NCBI GenBank assembly: GCA_015234045.1
Contig: JADFWU010000043.1
Coordinates: 1 to 28,338, forward strand
Direction of reading: 5' to 3'
Source: Magnetococcales bacterium
Lineage (GTDB): Bacteria; Pseudomonadota; Magnetococcia; Magnetococcales; JADFWU01
DNA: 28,338 bases
The translations under genes were made by a program, and so were the position numbers. Shown one piece after another: positions 1 through 9,477 of this stretch (positions are counted from its first letter, which is position 1; every line of letters begins with the position of its first letter). Below the pieces are notes generated by a model. It saw only the letters and a list, made by a program, of their open reading frames with translations. It was not told the origin of the DNA and did no database searches.

Positions 1-98
1 GCCATTGCCATATCTTTTGCGCCATCATCCAAGCCGGGCAAAATATGACAGTGGATATCTATTCGAGTTGGTTGAGCTGTTTTTAGTTTGGCTTTCAT
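1..98 (-). CDS. PHP-family protein-tyrosine phosphatase (YwqE/CpsB-like), N-terminal fragment cut by the window edge
   Basis: Read on the minus strand from an ATG at 98-96, the frame stays open to the left edge: 32 codons plus two bases. Residues 13-26 read IDIHCHILPGLDDG, the N-terminal signature of the PHP-type tyrosine phosphatases (CpsB/Wzb-YwqE family), whose first metal-binding motif is H-x-H (here H16 and H18). Family members dephosphorylate the bacterial tyrosine kinases that control capsule or exopolysaccharide synthesis, so a polysaccharide locus may lie to the left. The gene is divergent from mfd. No strong ribosome binding site is visible (GGGAAAA about 6 bases upstream). Only the first metal motif can be seen, so catalytic completeness cannot be judged. 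A generic PHP hydrolase is the alternative. Confidence 0.75.
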   Translation of the reverse strand, partial: MKAKLKTAQPTRIDIHCHILPGLDDGAKDMAM

Positions 99-183
99 CA
101 CTATTTTCCCAAAATTTTAATTACTCCAATTCGTTGCAATTCTCTGTCCATTTTCCCAACCGATTACGCCGCAGGGAAAACCT

Positions 184-212
184 TTGACAATGCGCTGCTA
201 TCCCCTTACAAA
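184..212 (+). promoter_or_regulatory. candidate sigma-70 promoter upstream of mfd
   Basis: TTGACA at 184-189 is a perfect -35 element. It is followed by a 17-base spacer and TACAAA at 207-212 (4 of 6 matches to TATAAT). It would leave a leader of about 145 bases before mfd. The rest of the 99-362 intergenic region is AT-rich, with no other clear element. Confidence 0.35.
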
Positions 213-362
213 ACCTATCACTAGGGCGTTTTGATCAGCACTCTCTTTTTGCCCTCTGCAATGCGTCCATGGCATTATGGAAACACCCTTTTATTTCCAG
301 TTTAATGCATTGTAATTAAAAAAAATAAACCACAACCACCACTAAATTGGATATTGCTTTCG

Positions 363-3300
363 ATGGACTCCAGCATAATTGAACAGAGCGTTCTGGACCC
401 CATCAAACCCTTGTTGAAACGGCGTGGCCGCTATGCAATGCTGGAGTCGTTACCCGGTGGTGCAACGGCGTGGTATGCCGCCATGTTGCATCGTCATCTT
501 GACGGTCCGTTGGTACTGGTCACCGGCAAGGCAGCCCGTGCGGAGGCGATTATCCGTGAGTTGCATTTCTTCTCACGTGGATTGAACAACGATCCGGTTT
601 TACTCTCCTTTCCTGCTTGGGAAACACTCCCTTTTGAACCGCTTTCACCCTATGGTCCACTGGTTGCTGAACGGCTTTCTACACTGTTTCGCTTGACTCA
701 GATGCAGGGTGATGGACCCATCACACCCGGTGGAGAATCTGGACATCCTCAAGGCATTGTCGTTACGACAGCAGCGGCTTTGATGCAGAAGCTGATGCCA
801 CGTGATCTTCTGGTGAAAAATGGCTTTTCCATCACCGTAGGTGATCAGTTGGATCTTCCGGCTTTTCGGGAGTTTTTGACCACAACCGGCTATCAGAATG
901 CCTCACAGGTTTCAGAACCGGGTGAATTTTCTGTTCGAGGCGGTATTGTGGATTTCTATCCACCGGGTCGGGAAGATCCTGTGCGTATTGAGTTGTTCGG
1001 TGATGAAGTCGAGACCATGCGACTGTTTAATCCCAACACTCAGCGCTCTACCGATGATATTCGGGAACTAAAAGCACTTCCGGTGCGTGAAGTGCTGTTG
1101 ACGCAGGAGACCATCACCACATTTCGGACCAATTATCGTGCTGCCTATGGCGGCAAGGCATCGGAAAGCGACCGGTATAAATCAGTCTCCAAAGGGATTC
1201 TGTTCCAAGGCATGGAGCAGTTTCTACCGATGTTTTATGAAGAACCGGACACACTGTTTGATTATTTACCTGAGAATGCCCTCTTTCTTATGGAACAGGA
1301 TGTTCTAGGCAGTGCCAATGCCCGAGCCACTGAGATTCAGACCCGTTTTCAATCGGTCATTGAACAGAGTCAACACCCGGATGTCACCGCCGAGACGCTA
1401 CTCCATCCACCGCCGGAATCTTTGTTCCTATCCCGTGAAGTCTTGGATGAGAAAATTCAACAATTTCCTACCCTGGTCGAAGTGAGCAGTGATCAGGAAA
1501 TGGCCGACGGTATAACCGGCTTTGTCCCATCGATCAATTTTCACAAGGATCACGATGAAGAGGATGGCCCGATCAGTGAAGTCGTTGCTGAAACGATGTT
1601 GGATGCCATTGAACGGGGTTTTCATGTTGGCTTGGTGGTTCGTACCGTCAGTCAACGCGAGCGACTGCGGGAGATCATGTCACGCCATAAATTGCCCATG
1701 ACCAATGGTCGGGATTGGCAAGAGGTGATCAACACACCGCCTGGAAAGGTGATGCTCTGTTTAGGCGATGTGGCACAGGGATTTGTTTATCCGGCTCACA
1801 AGCTGGCACTGTTTACCGAAGGATCTATTTTTGGTACGCGGATTCATACCCGGCGTAAAGACAGCCGTTATATTGATCAGTTGATTGCCAGTTTTGCCGA
1901 TTTAAACCCCGCTGATCCAGTGGTACATGCGGATCATGGTATTGGGCGCTATCATGGACTACATACCCTTGAAGTTGTTGATGTAAAAAATGACTTTCTC
2001 CTTATATCCTATCAGGATGACGATAAACTCTATGTTCCAGTAGAGAATCTGGACCGGGTGAGCAAATATCAAGGTGGTGATGAACCATCGCTGGATAAAT
2101 TGGGTTCTGTGCGCTGGGAGCGTACCAAGCAGAAAGCACAAAAACGCATTTTTGAAATGGCTGAAGAGCTTATCTCCTTGCAAGCGTTGCGTGCCTCCAA
2201 TAACGATGGTTTTCAATTTTCCGGCCCTGATCCGGTCTATCAGGAGTTTGCCGCGCGTTTTCCGTATGAAGAAACTGAGGATCAAGCCACGGCTATTTTG
2301 TCCGTGCTTGAGGATATGACCAAACCCAAGCCCATGGATCGTTTGGTGTGCGGTGATGTGGGATTTGGTAAGACAGAAGTGGCGTTGCGGGCGGCATTTC
2401 GTGCGGTGATGGATGGTCGCCAGGTTGCGGTACTGGTGCCGACAACAATTCTTGCCCAGCAACATTACGAAACCTTTACCCACCGTTTTGCCGCCTACCC
2501 GATCCGCGTGGGACTACTGTCCCGTTTTCGCACCCCCAAAGTTCAGAAAGAGACTCTCAAGCAAGTTGCCAAAGGTGGCATTGAAGTCATCATCGGCACA
2601 CACCGTCTATTACAAAAAGATGTCAAATTCAGAGATCTCGGCCTATTGGTTGTGGACGAAGAACAGCGCTTCGGTGTAACACATAAAGAGCGGTTGAAAA
2701 AAATGCGGGCCAATATTGATATATTGACCCTGACCGCCACACCGATTCCACGCACCTTGCACATGGCCATGTCCGGCGTGCGGGATATATCTATCATTGC
2801 CTCACCACCAGCCAATCGGCTCTCGATTCGGACCTTTATTACCCAATTTGAACGACAAAAAATACGCGATGCCATTTTGCGTGAAATCTACCGAGGTGGT
2901 CAGGTTTTTTATGTTCACAATCGGGTGCAGGATATTGAAAAATCGGCGGCAATGATTTCTGATCTGGTGCCGGAAGCCAAAGTGGGTGTTGCTCATGGTC
3001 AAATGCGTGAAACCCAACTGGAAAAAGTGATGCTCTCGTTTTACAATCAGGAGTTTAATATTCTGGTTTGTACAACCATCATTGAAAATGGCGTGGACAT
3101 TCCCTCAGCCAATACCATTATCATCCACCGGGCGGATCGCTTTGGATTGGCACAACTGCATCAATTGCGCGGTCGCGTTGGTCGCTCCAAACGCCGTGCT
3201 TACGCTTATTTCCTCATCCCTCACCCTCAGGCATTGAGCAGTGATGCCCGCAAACGCCTGGAGGCCATTGAGAGCCTGGGTGAGTTAGGTTCCGGCTTTA

Positions 3301-3950
3301 TGCTGGCCACCCATGATTTGGAGATTCGAGGTGCTGGTAATCTGCTTGGAGATTCTCAATCCGGCCAGATAAAAGAGGTCGGTTTTGAGTTGTACAATCA
3401 GATGCTCCAAGATGCAGTGAAGAATTTACAGAACAAAATGAACGAGGAAGGCGATAGTGCAATAAAAACCCTGGACGTAGAGCCCGTTCAAAGAGAAATT
3501 ATACCTGTGATCAATCTGCACCTGTCCACCTATATCCCTGAGGATTATGTGGGCGATGTGCATCAGCGGCTTACCCTCTATAAGCGCATTGCTGAGTTGA
3601 TTGATCCTGAAGAGATCGAATCCATGCGCGCGGAGTTGACCGACCGCTTTGGTATTCCACCAGAGCCAGTTGAGAATCTGCTGCGTATCGTGGGGGTCAA
3701 ACGACTGTGTCGTCGTTTGAGGATTGCAAAGCTGGAAGCTGGATCTCGCGGGGGCGCTTTCCATTTTGACGCATCACCTCGCCTCAATCCAGGCGCACTT
3801 GTTTCATTGATACAGCATGGAAACGGCTATGTCCGTTTCAACCAGGATACACGCATTCTAAGCTCGACAAATCGTTCGTGGGATGAGCCTGCAAAGCGTG
3901 TTGACGAGGTAGTAAAAATTCTCAAACAATTACAACCTGTCACCCATTAG
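363..3950 (+). CDS. mfd: transcription-repair coupling factor Mfd
   Basis: Mfd is the ATP-dependent translocase that pushes stalled RNA polymerase off damaged DNA and recruits UvrA. The 1195-residue product has the family layout. It begins with a UvrB-like N-terminal module, followed by an RNA-polymerase-interacting segment containing VVHADHGIGRYHG. The RecG-like helicase core has Walker A GDVGFGKT at residues 664-671, a DEEQ motif at about 765-768 and the arginine-rich motif GRVGRSKRRAY near 940. A TRCF C-terminal domain completes it. Length is normal (family about 1150). I chose the ATG at 363; an in-frame TTG at 354 is also possible, and neither has a clear Shine-Dalgarno sequence. A DnaJ-like gene follows after 15 bases, probably cotranscribed. 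No truncation or frameshift is seen. Confidence 0.97.
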   Translation: MDSSIIEQSVLDPIKPLLKRRGRYAMLESLPGGATAWYAAMLHRHLDGPLVLVTGKAARAEAIIRELHFFSRGLNNDPVLLSFPAWETLPFEPLSPYGPLVAERLSTLFRLTQMQGDGPITPGGESGHPQGIVVTTAAALMQKLMPRDLLVKNGFSITVGDQLDLPAFREFLTTTGYQNASQVSEPGEFSVRGGIVDFYPPGREDPVRIELFGDEVETMRLFNPNTQRSTDDIRELKALPVREVLLTQETITTFRTNYRAAYGGKASESDRYKSVSKGILFQGMEQFLPMFYEEPDTLFDYLPENALFLMEQDVLGSANARATEIQTRFQSVIEQSQHPDVTAETLLHPPPESLFLSREVLDEKIQQFPTLVEVSSDQEMADGITGFVPSINFHKDHDEEDGPISEVVAETMLDAIERGFHVGLVVRTVSQRERLREIMSRHKLPMTNGRDWQEVINTPPGKVMLCLGDVAQGFVYPAHKLALFTEGSIFGTRIHTRRKDSRYIDQLIASFADLNPADPVVHADHGIGRYHGLHTLEVVDVKNDFLLISYQDDDKLYVPVENLDRVSKYQGGDEPSLDKLGSVRWERTKQKAQKRIFEMAEELISLQALRASNNDGFQFSGPDPVYQEFAARFPYEETEDQATAILSVLEDMTKPKPMDRLVCGDVGFGKTEVALRAAFRAVMDGRQVAVLVPTTILAQQHYETFTHRFAAYPIRVGLLSRFRTPKVQKETLKQVAKGGIEVIIGTHRLLQKDVKFRDLGLLVVDEEQRFGVTHKERLKKMRANIDILTLTATPIPRTLHMAMSGVRDISIIASPPANRLSIRTFITQFERQKIRDAILREIYRGGQVFYVHNRVQDIEKSAAMISDLVPEAKVGVAHGQMRETQLEKVMLSFYNQEFNILVCTTIIENGVDIPSANTIIIHRADRFGLAQLHQLRGRVGRSKRRAYAYFLIPHPQALSSDARKRLEAIESLGELGSGFMLATHDLEIRGAGNLLGDSQSGQIKEVGFELYNQMLQDAVKNLQNKMNEEGDSAIKTLDVEPVQREIIPVINLHLSTYIPEDYVGDVHQRLTLYKRIAELIDPEEIESMRAELTDRFGIPPEPVENLLRIVGVKRLCRRLRIAKLEAGSRGGAFHFDASPRLNPGALVSLIQHGNGYVRFNQDTRILSSTNRSWDEPAKRVDEVVKILKQLQPVTH

Positions 3951-3965
3951 AATCCTGAGTTTTTT

Positions 3966-4946
3966 ATGGTGAAGAACCATTATAGCACCCTGAATGTGAC
4001 TAGGAACGCATCACAGGATGACATACGCCAAGCCTATCGACGGCTTGCGCGTCTGCACCATCCCGATGTGAATAAATCTCCGTTTGCCGAAGAGCGGTTC
4101 AAGACCCTGGGCGAGGCCTATGAGGTGTTGGGCAATCCCGACAAACGCGCCGAGTATGATGAGGAGTCCACGCCTTCGTGGATGGGTACGCATACGCGAC
4201 AAGGCACAACTGATTTTCAAGGAAAAAGTGATCCCTTCTCCGGTCAAAATGAGTCGGTTAAAGACGGGTTCTCTAAATTTTTTCATAATTTCAGAACCAA
4301 TCGTGCTGCCCGTGCCAATAAAAGCGGCCAACCACGCACCACAACCAATACCCAGCATAACAATCGTAAACACGCTTCAGCGAAACGCAACACCAGTAAC
4401 TATAAGCCAGGCGGCGACCTTGAAGCCCGTTTACCGTTGACTCTGGAAGCCGCGGCTGACGGTGGCATTCAGGAAGTAAGTCTTTATATTCCTGAGCTGG
4501 ACGAAACCAAGACATTTTATGTCAACGTACCCCAAGGCGTGCGGGATAATCATCGAATTCAGCTCAAAGGGCATGGTTTTCCGGGATCAGGCACCACACC
4601 AGCGGGCGATCTTCACCTCACGGTGGAACTTCAACCACACCCCTATTTTCGCCTCGAAGGCTGGGACATTTACGCAAAAGTCCCGATCACACCGTGGGAA
4701 GCAGCGCTTGGTGACAAAGTTAAGCTGAAAACATTGGATGGCAAAGTAAAAATTCGTATCCCTGAAGGATCATCATCGGGGCGTAAAATCCGATTGCGCG
4801 GCAAAGGGTTTCCAACCGGACACAAGGACACCCGTGGTGATCTGTTCTACGAATTGAGCATCGTGATACCAGAATCACTGACCTTGACGGAAAAACGGCT
4901 ATTTAAGAAACTTGCTGACAAATCCAGCTTTGAACCAAGAGATTGA
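3966..4946 (+). CDS. DnaJ-class co-chaperone, CbpA-like (J domain plus C-terminal peptide-binding domains, no zinc finger)
   Basis: The 326-residue protein begins with a J domain (about 3-66) containing HPD at 32-34, the motif that stimulates DnaK ATPase. A low-complexity polar linker (about 70-145) replaces a classic G/F region. The C-terminal DnaJ domains start near LEARLPLTLEAA. The CxxCxGxG repeats of true DnaJ are absent, which places it with CbpA-type proteins. Its likely role is substrate delivery to DnaK; CbpA of E. coli also binds curved DNA, but that activity cannot be inferred here. It starts 15 bases after mfd with only a weak ribosome binding site (GAG), suggesting readthrough from mfd. 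It converges on the methyltransferase-like gene at 5065-6603. Confidence 0.9.
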   Translation: MVKNHYSTLNVTRNASQDDIRQAYRRLARLHHPDVNKSPFAEERFKTLGEAYEVLGNPDKRAEYDEESTPSWMGTHTRQGTTDFQGKSDPFSGQNESVKDGFSKFFHNFRTNRAARANKSGQPRTTTNTQHNNRKHASAKRNTSNYKPGGDLEARLPLTLEAAADGGIQEVSLYIPELDETKTFYVNVPQGVRDNHRIQLKGHGFPGSGTTPAGDLHLTVELQPHPYFRLEGWDIYAKVPITPWEAALGDKVKLKTLDGKVKIRIPEGSSSGRKIRLRGKGFPTGHKDTRGDLFYELSIVIPESLTLTEKRLFKKLADKSSFEPRD

Positions 4947-4974
4947 GAAGCTCATTTTAGCAGGGTTCAAAGTT

Positions 4975-5006
4975 GATGCCTGTTTCAAACGGCAATTGCA
5001 TAACTC
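4975..5006 (+). repeat. 32-bp direct repeat, copy 1
   Basis: This 32-base segment matches 6743-6774 at 29 of 32 positions in the same orientation; both copies end in TAACTC and contain CGGCAATTGC. The two copies bracket the minus-strand methyltransferase-like gene. In this copy two changes break the hairpin that copy 2 can form. Confidence 0.7.
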
Positions 5007-5064
5007 TCACCGAGAATGCGACAGTAGCCCGTGCAGTCATGATGCGTTTCTATACAGACTCTGA

Positions 5065-6603
5065 TTAAGTTGATTTTAGTAATGAACGATAGTAGCGAAC
5101 CTCCTCAATAGATTCAAAGAGTTGCCGACGTTCACTCAAAGAAGCTTTAGGATTGGATGGTGCACCAAATTGACCGGAAAACATGTGATTGGTACGATTC
5201 CAGCCTAGAGTGAATAATTCAATGCCACCCAGTAGTTTATGAATGGCCTTGGATGTTGGTTTAAGATGGATGGATGTCCAGAGAAGTTTCAGCCATTCAT
5301 CTGAGAATACCGGGTACTGATCTGCTTCTTCGCACGCTGCATGAGCTTTGGATATCAGAACCTCAGCCGAATCAGCAACATCCTCTTTTTTCATTAATAG
5401 TTCCAACCAATTGCGCCCCGTACAATCGACCGTCAGATGAGGCGTGTTGAACTGAAAATGAACCGGCTTCCAATTGGGCTTCATGATTGGGCAGATATTA
5501 TTGGCTTCCTGATTACGATCCGCTTCCGACCACTCACGCAGTACAGATCGAGCGTTGAGAAAATAGTTAAAACTGTAGAAAAAACTGGTATCAGTCTGAT
5601 TTTGCACTAGATCCATAAAGTAATCCACTGTGCGACGCGGCATTTCCTGAAGGCTACCAGTATTGATTGCAAGGTCAAACTGTTTACCCTGTAGAAATGG
5701 ACTTAATTGGGCAGGAAGCAAAATAAAGTCAGCGTGATCAGAGTGATCGTATGTATCGCCTTCGGTAATAAATCGGATAGTGGCTTCTGGAAAATTCAGG
5801 GTTAGATAAATATAGGAAAGAAGAAGGGTCTCTGGCAAATCCAATAAGGTAATTGTTGTGTTTGGGTGGCGCAGCTTGAGAATTCTGGCAAGATTTCCAT
5901 AACCACTGCCTATTTCAAGAATATGGTTATGAGGCCGATCAATGGCTGTGCTACTGCCCAGAGCATAACCCAGCATGTTTAAGAAACTATTACTATAATT
6001 CTTTCCATTCAGAGGCACGATGGATGGTGGCATGGAATAAGGTGAATCTTCTATATCCATATGAATCGGTGGACAGATATTCAAATTGAACGCCATGCGA
6101 CGCAGTTGTTTCAGCACAATATCATGGATTGGTTTTGTCCGATCAAAAAGCCGTCTATCACTGCCGCTGAGATAGGTACATTGTGCAAATGAAACAATAT
6201 CCACTGGAGAGCGCAAACGTTTGCAAAACGCCATAAAATTGTGCTGTTTTTGCTGCCACCAAGGGCTTGCTTTTAAGTCATTAGGATAAGGCAGTTTACG
6301 TGCGGTTTCCACGAGATCAAGGGCATGTTCAACAAGATTTGGATGTTGTTTCTGGCTTTTTCTGCTGAGAGGATGGGTGAAGAGCTGCTCCATAATCAAT
6401 GCAGCGTCTTGGTGTGTTTCAGGGATTATCCCTGCCATTAACAAATCCGCAAGTAAGCGAATCAGACGAACACGCGAAGACTCATCAATCTGGGACTTGT
6501 TGTTAACTTTATCATATAGTTCAATAAATTTCGCTATTGTATTTTTTGACTCATTAGAGAGAGAGTCGTTATTGGTGGCATGAATAAATGTGAGGGATGG
6601 CAT
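5065..6603 (-). CDS. putative sugar O-methyltransferase (SAM-dependent, NanM-like family)
   Basis: The 512-residue product has a class I methyltransferase core in its middle. Motif I, ILEIGSGYGNLAR, covers 228-240 (acidic E230, glycines 232, 234 and 236). An acidic strand end follows (TLLDLPETLLLS), then the segment FDLAINTGSLQEMP. This pattern matches the family annotated as putative sugar O-methyltransferase (TIGR04371-like); the substrate is unknown. The N-terminal 200 residues are helical and polar without a recognised domain. After the core, about 100 residues resemble a TPR-like tail. The start is well supported: AGGA lies 9 bases upstream of the ATG at 6603-6601. The gene stands alone, opposite in strand to both neighbours and between two direct repeats, which hints at accessory origin. 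A glycan-modifying role would fit the phosphatase at the left edge, but the two are 5 kb apart. Confidence 0.65.
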   Translation of the reverse strand: MPSLTFIHATNNDSLSNESKNTIAKFIELYDKVNNKSQIDESSRVRLIRLLADLLMAGIIPETHQDAALIMEQLFTHPLSRKSQKQHPNLVEHALDLVETARKLPYPNDLKASPWWQQKQHNFMAFCKRLRSPVDIVSFAQCTYLSGSDRRLFDRTKPIHDIVLKQLRRMAFNLNICPPIHMDIEDSPYSMPPSIVPLNGKNYSNSFLNMLGYALGSSTAIDRPHNHILEIGSGYGNLARILKLRHPNTTITLLDLPETLLLSYIYLTLNFPEATIRFITEGDTYDHSDHADFILLPAQLSPFLQGKQFDLAINTGSLQEMPRRTVDYFMDLVQNQTDTSFFYSFNYFLNARSVLREWSEADRNQEANNICPIMKPNWKPVHFQFNTPHLTVDCTGRNWLELLMKKEDVADSAEVLISKAHAACEEADQYPVFSDEWLKLLWTSIHLKPTSKAIHKLLGGIELFTLGWNRTNHMFSGQFGAPSNPKASLSERRQLFESIEEVRYYRSLLKST

Positions 6604-6957
6604 GTAAGATCCTAATATTGAGGGTGACTTCCCAGAACAGATGCTTAAAAACTAATTTATGATGGTACTCAGTAGAAACCCTTTCTGGAACGCAGCGGAC
6701 AGACCAAACTCCTACTTCCGCAGGAATGATGATACACGCTTCGATGCCGGTTTCAACCGGCAATTGCGTAACTCCTATTCTAAAGAAAATCATGATTCAC
6801 TGAATATCAGATCATACAAATATCTCGATTGAAAAACAGTATCCATGATAAAGTGAATGAATTGAATTCTACACATATCCTTGTACGCTGTTCGTCAACT
6901 TGACTGTGCTACTAGGTAATGTTAGCTGACCGACATCGCTTTAATCTGGAGTCATGG
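6604..6957. other. divergent intergenic region (354 bases) with degenerate repeat material
   Basis: This region separates the divergent methyltransferase-like and kinase genes and must hold both promoters, but I see no convincing -35/-10 pair for either. A weak TTGAAA/TAAAGT pair near 6830-6856 has only a 14-base spacer. Bases 6711-6736 (ttccgcaggaatgatg) resemble the common proteobacterial intergenic palindrome that includes ATTCCCGC...GGGAAT. Copy 2 of the 32-bp repeat lies at 6743-6774. A minus-strand open frame here (6569-6793) is made of repeat sequence and has no ribosome binding site. Confidence 0.5.
6743..6774 (+). repeat. 32-bp direct repeat, copy 2, with internal hairpin
   Basis: Same sequence as 4975-5006 except for three positions. 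It contains GCCGGTT-TC-AACCGGC, a perfect 7-bp inverted repeat at 6747-6762. The copies flank one gene of 1.5 kb. Confidence 0.7.
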
Positions 6958-9477
6958 ATGTCAATGATAAATTGGGAAGTCTTAATTAAACCAATTTCTT
7001 TGCGAAATTACCGAACGGCTCTATTTGTGTTGCTTGTCGGAACACTTTTATCACTTTTGGCTTTTTATTTAGTTTATGATCAAGAACAGAAACACTTCAC
7101 CATTGAATTCCAGTGGGCGGCATATAATCGGACTACAGCGCTAAAAAACAGCGTTATGAATAACCTGGAAGCTGTGCAGATACTGGGTCATTTTTTTCGC
7201 CTGGCTGAGCCGCGAAACCGTGATCGTTTCAACCTCTATGCCAGGGCATTATTGGAACGCCACCCGGGGATTTATAGCTTGCAATGGGTGACAAGTCTCT
7301 CAAATGATGACAGCGTGACGAACAAAGGCGAACCCCATTACGTCTTTCAATCCACGACCTCCTTGGTCAACACTCAGCCGATTCAAAAGGTGAATTATAA
7401 CACCGACCCCCGATTTCAGACATTTTTTGCGCAAGCCCAAAAAAGTGGGGATGTCGTTATTAGCAATCGAGCTCCATTGTCGGCCATCCACGAGCCACCA
7501 TATGGCGTTTTGGCAATTCAAGCATTGTATATGGACGAGGCGGAAAAAACATCTTTTTCGGACAAAAGACTACTGGGGTTTGTGGTTGCTGTACTGATAC
7601 CGGAGGATGTGGCGGACATCTCAGTATCCTCTCTTTTCCCCCGGGGCGTGGAATTTCTTTTACTGGATGAATCAGCGCCGACATCTGAACAATACTTGGG
7701 ATTTTATGGCAGTCGTTTGATCAAATCATCTCTCTCCCAGCCTGACCAATGGCCTCAATGGTTGAAATCCCGTTCTATAATAACCAGGAACCGGTTTCAA
7801 TTGGCCAATCGCCATTGGTCTATTATTTGTGCACCAACCACTCATTATCGCAGCACAAAAACTTTTCCTCTGGGATCGTTGATGGTGCTTATTGGAGGAA
7901 TGTTTTTCACTCTGTTTCTGAGTCACTATCTCTACATTCGGGAGCGTATGGAAGGTGAACTTCTGGAACGGGAAACACTGTTTCGACAGCTGACTGATAC
8001 AATTAAAGATATCTTTTGGGTTCAAGACATGGAGAGCGGCAAGTTACTCTATGTCAGTCCAGCCTATGAGACAATCTGGAAGCAGCCGCTGACCAGTCTC
8101 TATGATAAACCTGACTCCTATCTGAGTGCTGTGCATCCAGATGATCTGGATAGCGCACTTCAATCTGTGATCCCACCGCTATTCGATGGTCTTGAGGAGA
8201 CGTTTCGTATTATTCGTGATGATGGCACCATACGTTGGATTCGTTCAAAAAGCTTTACAGTTCTTAATGATAAGGGAGAGCCTTATCGCATTGTAGGAGT
8301 GCGGGAAGATGTGACAGAAGTCAAAAGCGCTGAGAATACTATGAAAAAGTCTGAACACATGCTGCGGGCCTTGTTCCAGCAATCCCCGGATGTAATTCGA
8401 ATTGTCGATCGACAGCAGCAGGTGATTTTCAGGAATCGCCCTCTGATTAGTCAAAGTCAAGATGGTCAACTTGACGAGGATAGTGCAGATAACTTACCCA
8501 CCGAGATTGATGTGCGCTATCGGCGCATGTTGACCGACCTCTTTAACACAGGGACCACTAGTACGTTTCAGTTTCCCCTACCCGACAGCACGTGGTGGGA
8601 TATGCGAATGGTACCACTTCGCCATGAATCACAAGTGAGCGCTGCCATCGTGATAGCGACCAATGTGACAGAACAACATCTTCTCCAAGCTCAGGCTATT
8701 CGCCATGCCCGCCTAGTCTCTTTGGGGATTTTAGCGGCCAGTGTGGCCCATGAGATCAATAACCCTAACAACGCCATCAAATTTAATGCCACCATTTTAA
8801 CTCGAATTTGGAATGATCTGCGCCCCTTACTGATAAGGCGGCAGAAGGAAGATGGTGATTTTATTTTGGCAGGTCTGCCGATAGATGAGATCATGGATGT
8901 TACTCCGCAATTTTTGAGCGGAATCCAAAAAAGCTCGACCGCAATTAAAACCATTGTCAAAAACCTCAAACGCATGTCTCGCCATGATGAGGGGGTGTTA
9001 GATCAAACGGTTAATCTGTTGGAAGTTTTGCAATCAGCTTCTTCCATTCTTAAGAACAAGATCCATAAATACACCACCCAATGGCACATGTCTTTTGTGG
9101 AGGATCTGCCGACGATACGAGGCAACGTTCAGCAGTTGGAGCAAGTTTTTATTAATATTATTCTCAATGCGTTACAGTCACTTCCGAACCAAGATTGCCG
9201 CGTGGAGTTAAGAGCCTTCCAAACCCATAAAGGAAAAAACATTGCGGTTGAAGTCAAAGATCAGGGCATTGGTATTCCCAAAGAGAATCTAGACAAGATC
9301 ATTCACCCTTTTTTTTCTACCAGAAATAGTAGCGAAGGTACAGGCTTAGGACTCTCTATCACCGCCACAATTGTTGCCAATCATCACGGAACGATGACCA
9401 TTGACTCAGAACCAGGGAAAGGAACTTGTGTGACGGTTGAACTACCCATACCGGGCGAACATGAGGTGTCATCATGA
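6958..9477 (+). CDS. membrane-bound hybrid-sensing histidine kinase (CHASE, two PAS, HisKA, HATPase)
   Basis: The ATG at 6958 is preceded by GGAG at a 6-base spacing, which makes it a better start than the ATG at 6919; the product is then 839 residues. Order: TM helix about 20-40; periplasmic CHASE-type sensor about 45-290 (RFNLYARALLERHPGIYSLQW region); TM helix about 303-325; PAS domain about 340-457 with the PAS_3-like ending VGVREDVTEVK; a second PAS about 465-570. The phosphoacceptor is H598 in SVAHEINNPNN. The catalytic domain has N-box asparagines 733 and 737, G1 DQGIGIP and G2 GTGLGLS. The long segment between H-box and N-box is usual for the AHEINNPNN kinase type. The gene overlaps its response regulator by 4 bases (ATGA), so the pair is translationally coupled. 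CHASE domains bind small extracellular ligands; the ligand here cannot be predicted. Confidence 0.9.
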   Translation: MSMINWEVLIKPISLRNYRTALFVLLVGTLLSLLAFYLVYDQEQKHFTIEFQWAAYNRTTALKNSVMNNLEAVQILGHFFRLAEPRNRDRFNLYARALLERHPGIYSLQWVTSLSNDDSVTNKGEPHYVFQSTTSLVNTQPIQKVNYNTDPRFQTFFAQAQKSGDVVISNRAPLSAIHEPPYGVLAIQALYMDEAEKTSFSDKRLLGFVVAVLIPEDVADISVSSLFPRGVEFLLLDESAPTSEQYLGFYGSRLIKSSLSQPDQWPQWLKSRSIITRNRFQLANRHWSIICAPTTHYRSTKTFPLGSLMVLIGGMFFTLFLSHYLYIRERMEGELLERETLFRQLTDTIKDIFWVQDMESGKLLYVSPAYETIWKQPLTSLYDKPDSYLSAVHPDDLDSALQSVIPPLFDGLEETFRIIRDDGTIRWIRSKSFTVLNDKGEPYRIVGVREDVTEVKSAENTMKKSEHMLRALFQQSPDVIRIVDRQQQVIFRNRPLISQSQDGQLDEDSADNLPTEIDVRYRRMLTDLFNTGTTSTFQFPLPDSTWWDMRMVPLRHESQVSAAIVIATNVTEQHLLQAQAIRHARLVSLGILAASVAHEINNPNNAIKFNATILTRIWNDLRPLLIRRQKEDGDFILAGLPIDEIMDVTPQFLSGIQKSSTAIKTIVKNLKRMSRHDEGVLDQTVNLLEVLQSASSILKNKIHKYTTQWHMSFVEDLPTIRGNVQQLEQVFINIILNALQSLPNQDCRVELRAFQTHKGKNIAVEVKDQGIGIPKENLDKIIHPFFSTRNSSEGTGLGLSITATIVANHHGTMTIDSEPGKGTCVTVELPIPGEHEVSS

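Noticed and set aside
5-187. 60-codon plus-strand open frame at the left edge
   Set aside because: Its first half lies opposite the PHP phosphatase start, which has a clear protein signature; the frame has no ribosome binding site and no recognisable sequence.
2074-2875. Several open frames inside mfd on both strands
   Set aside because: They are shadows of the mfd frame, which carries all helicase motifs without interruption.
6569-6793. 74-codon minus-strand frame overlapping the methyltransferase start
   Set aside because: It is built largely from the repeat at 6743-6774 and from the REP-like segment, with no ribosome binding site.
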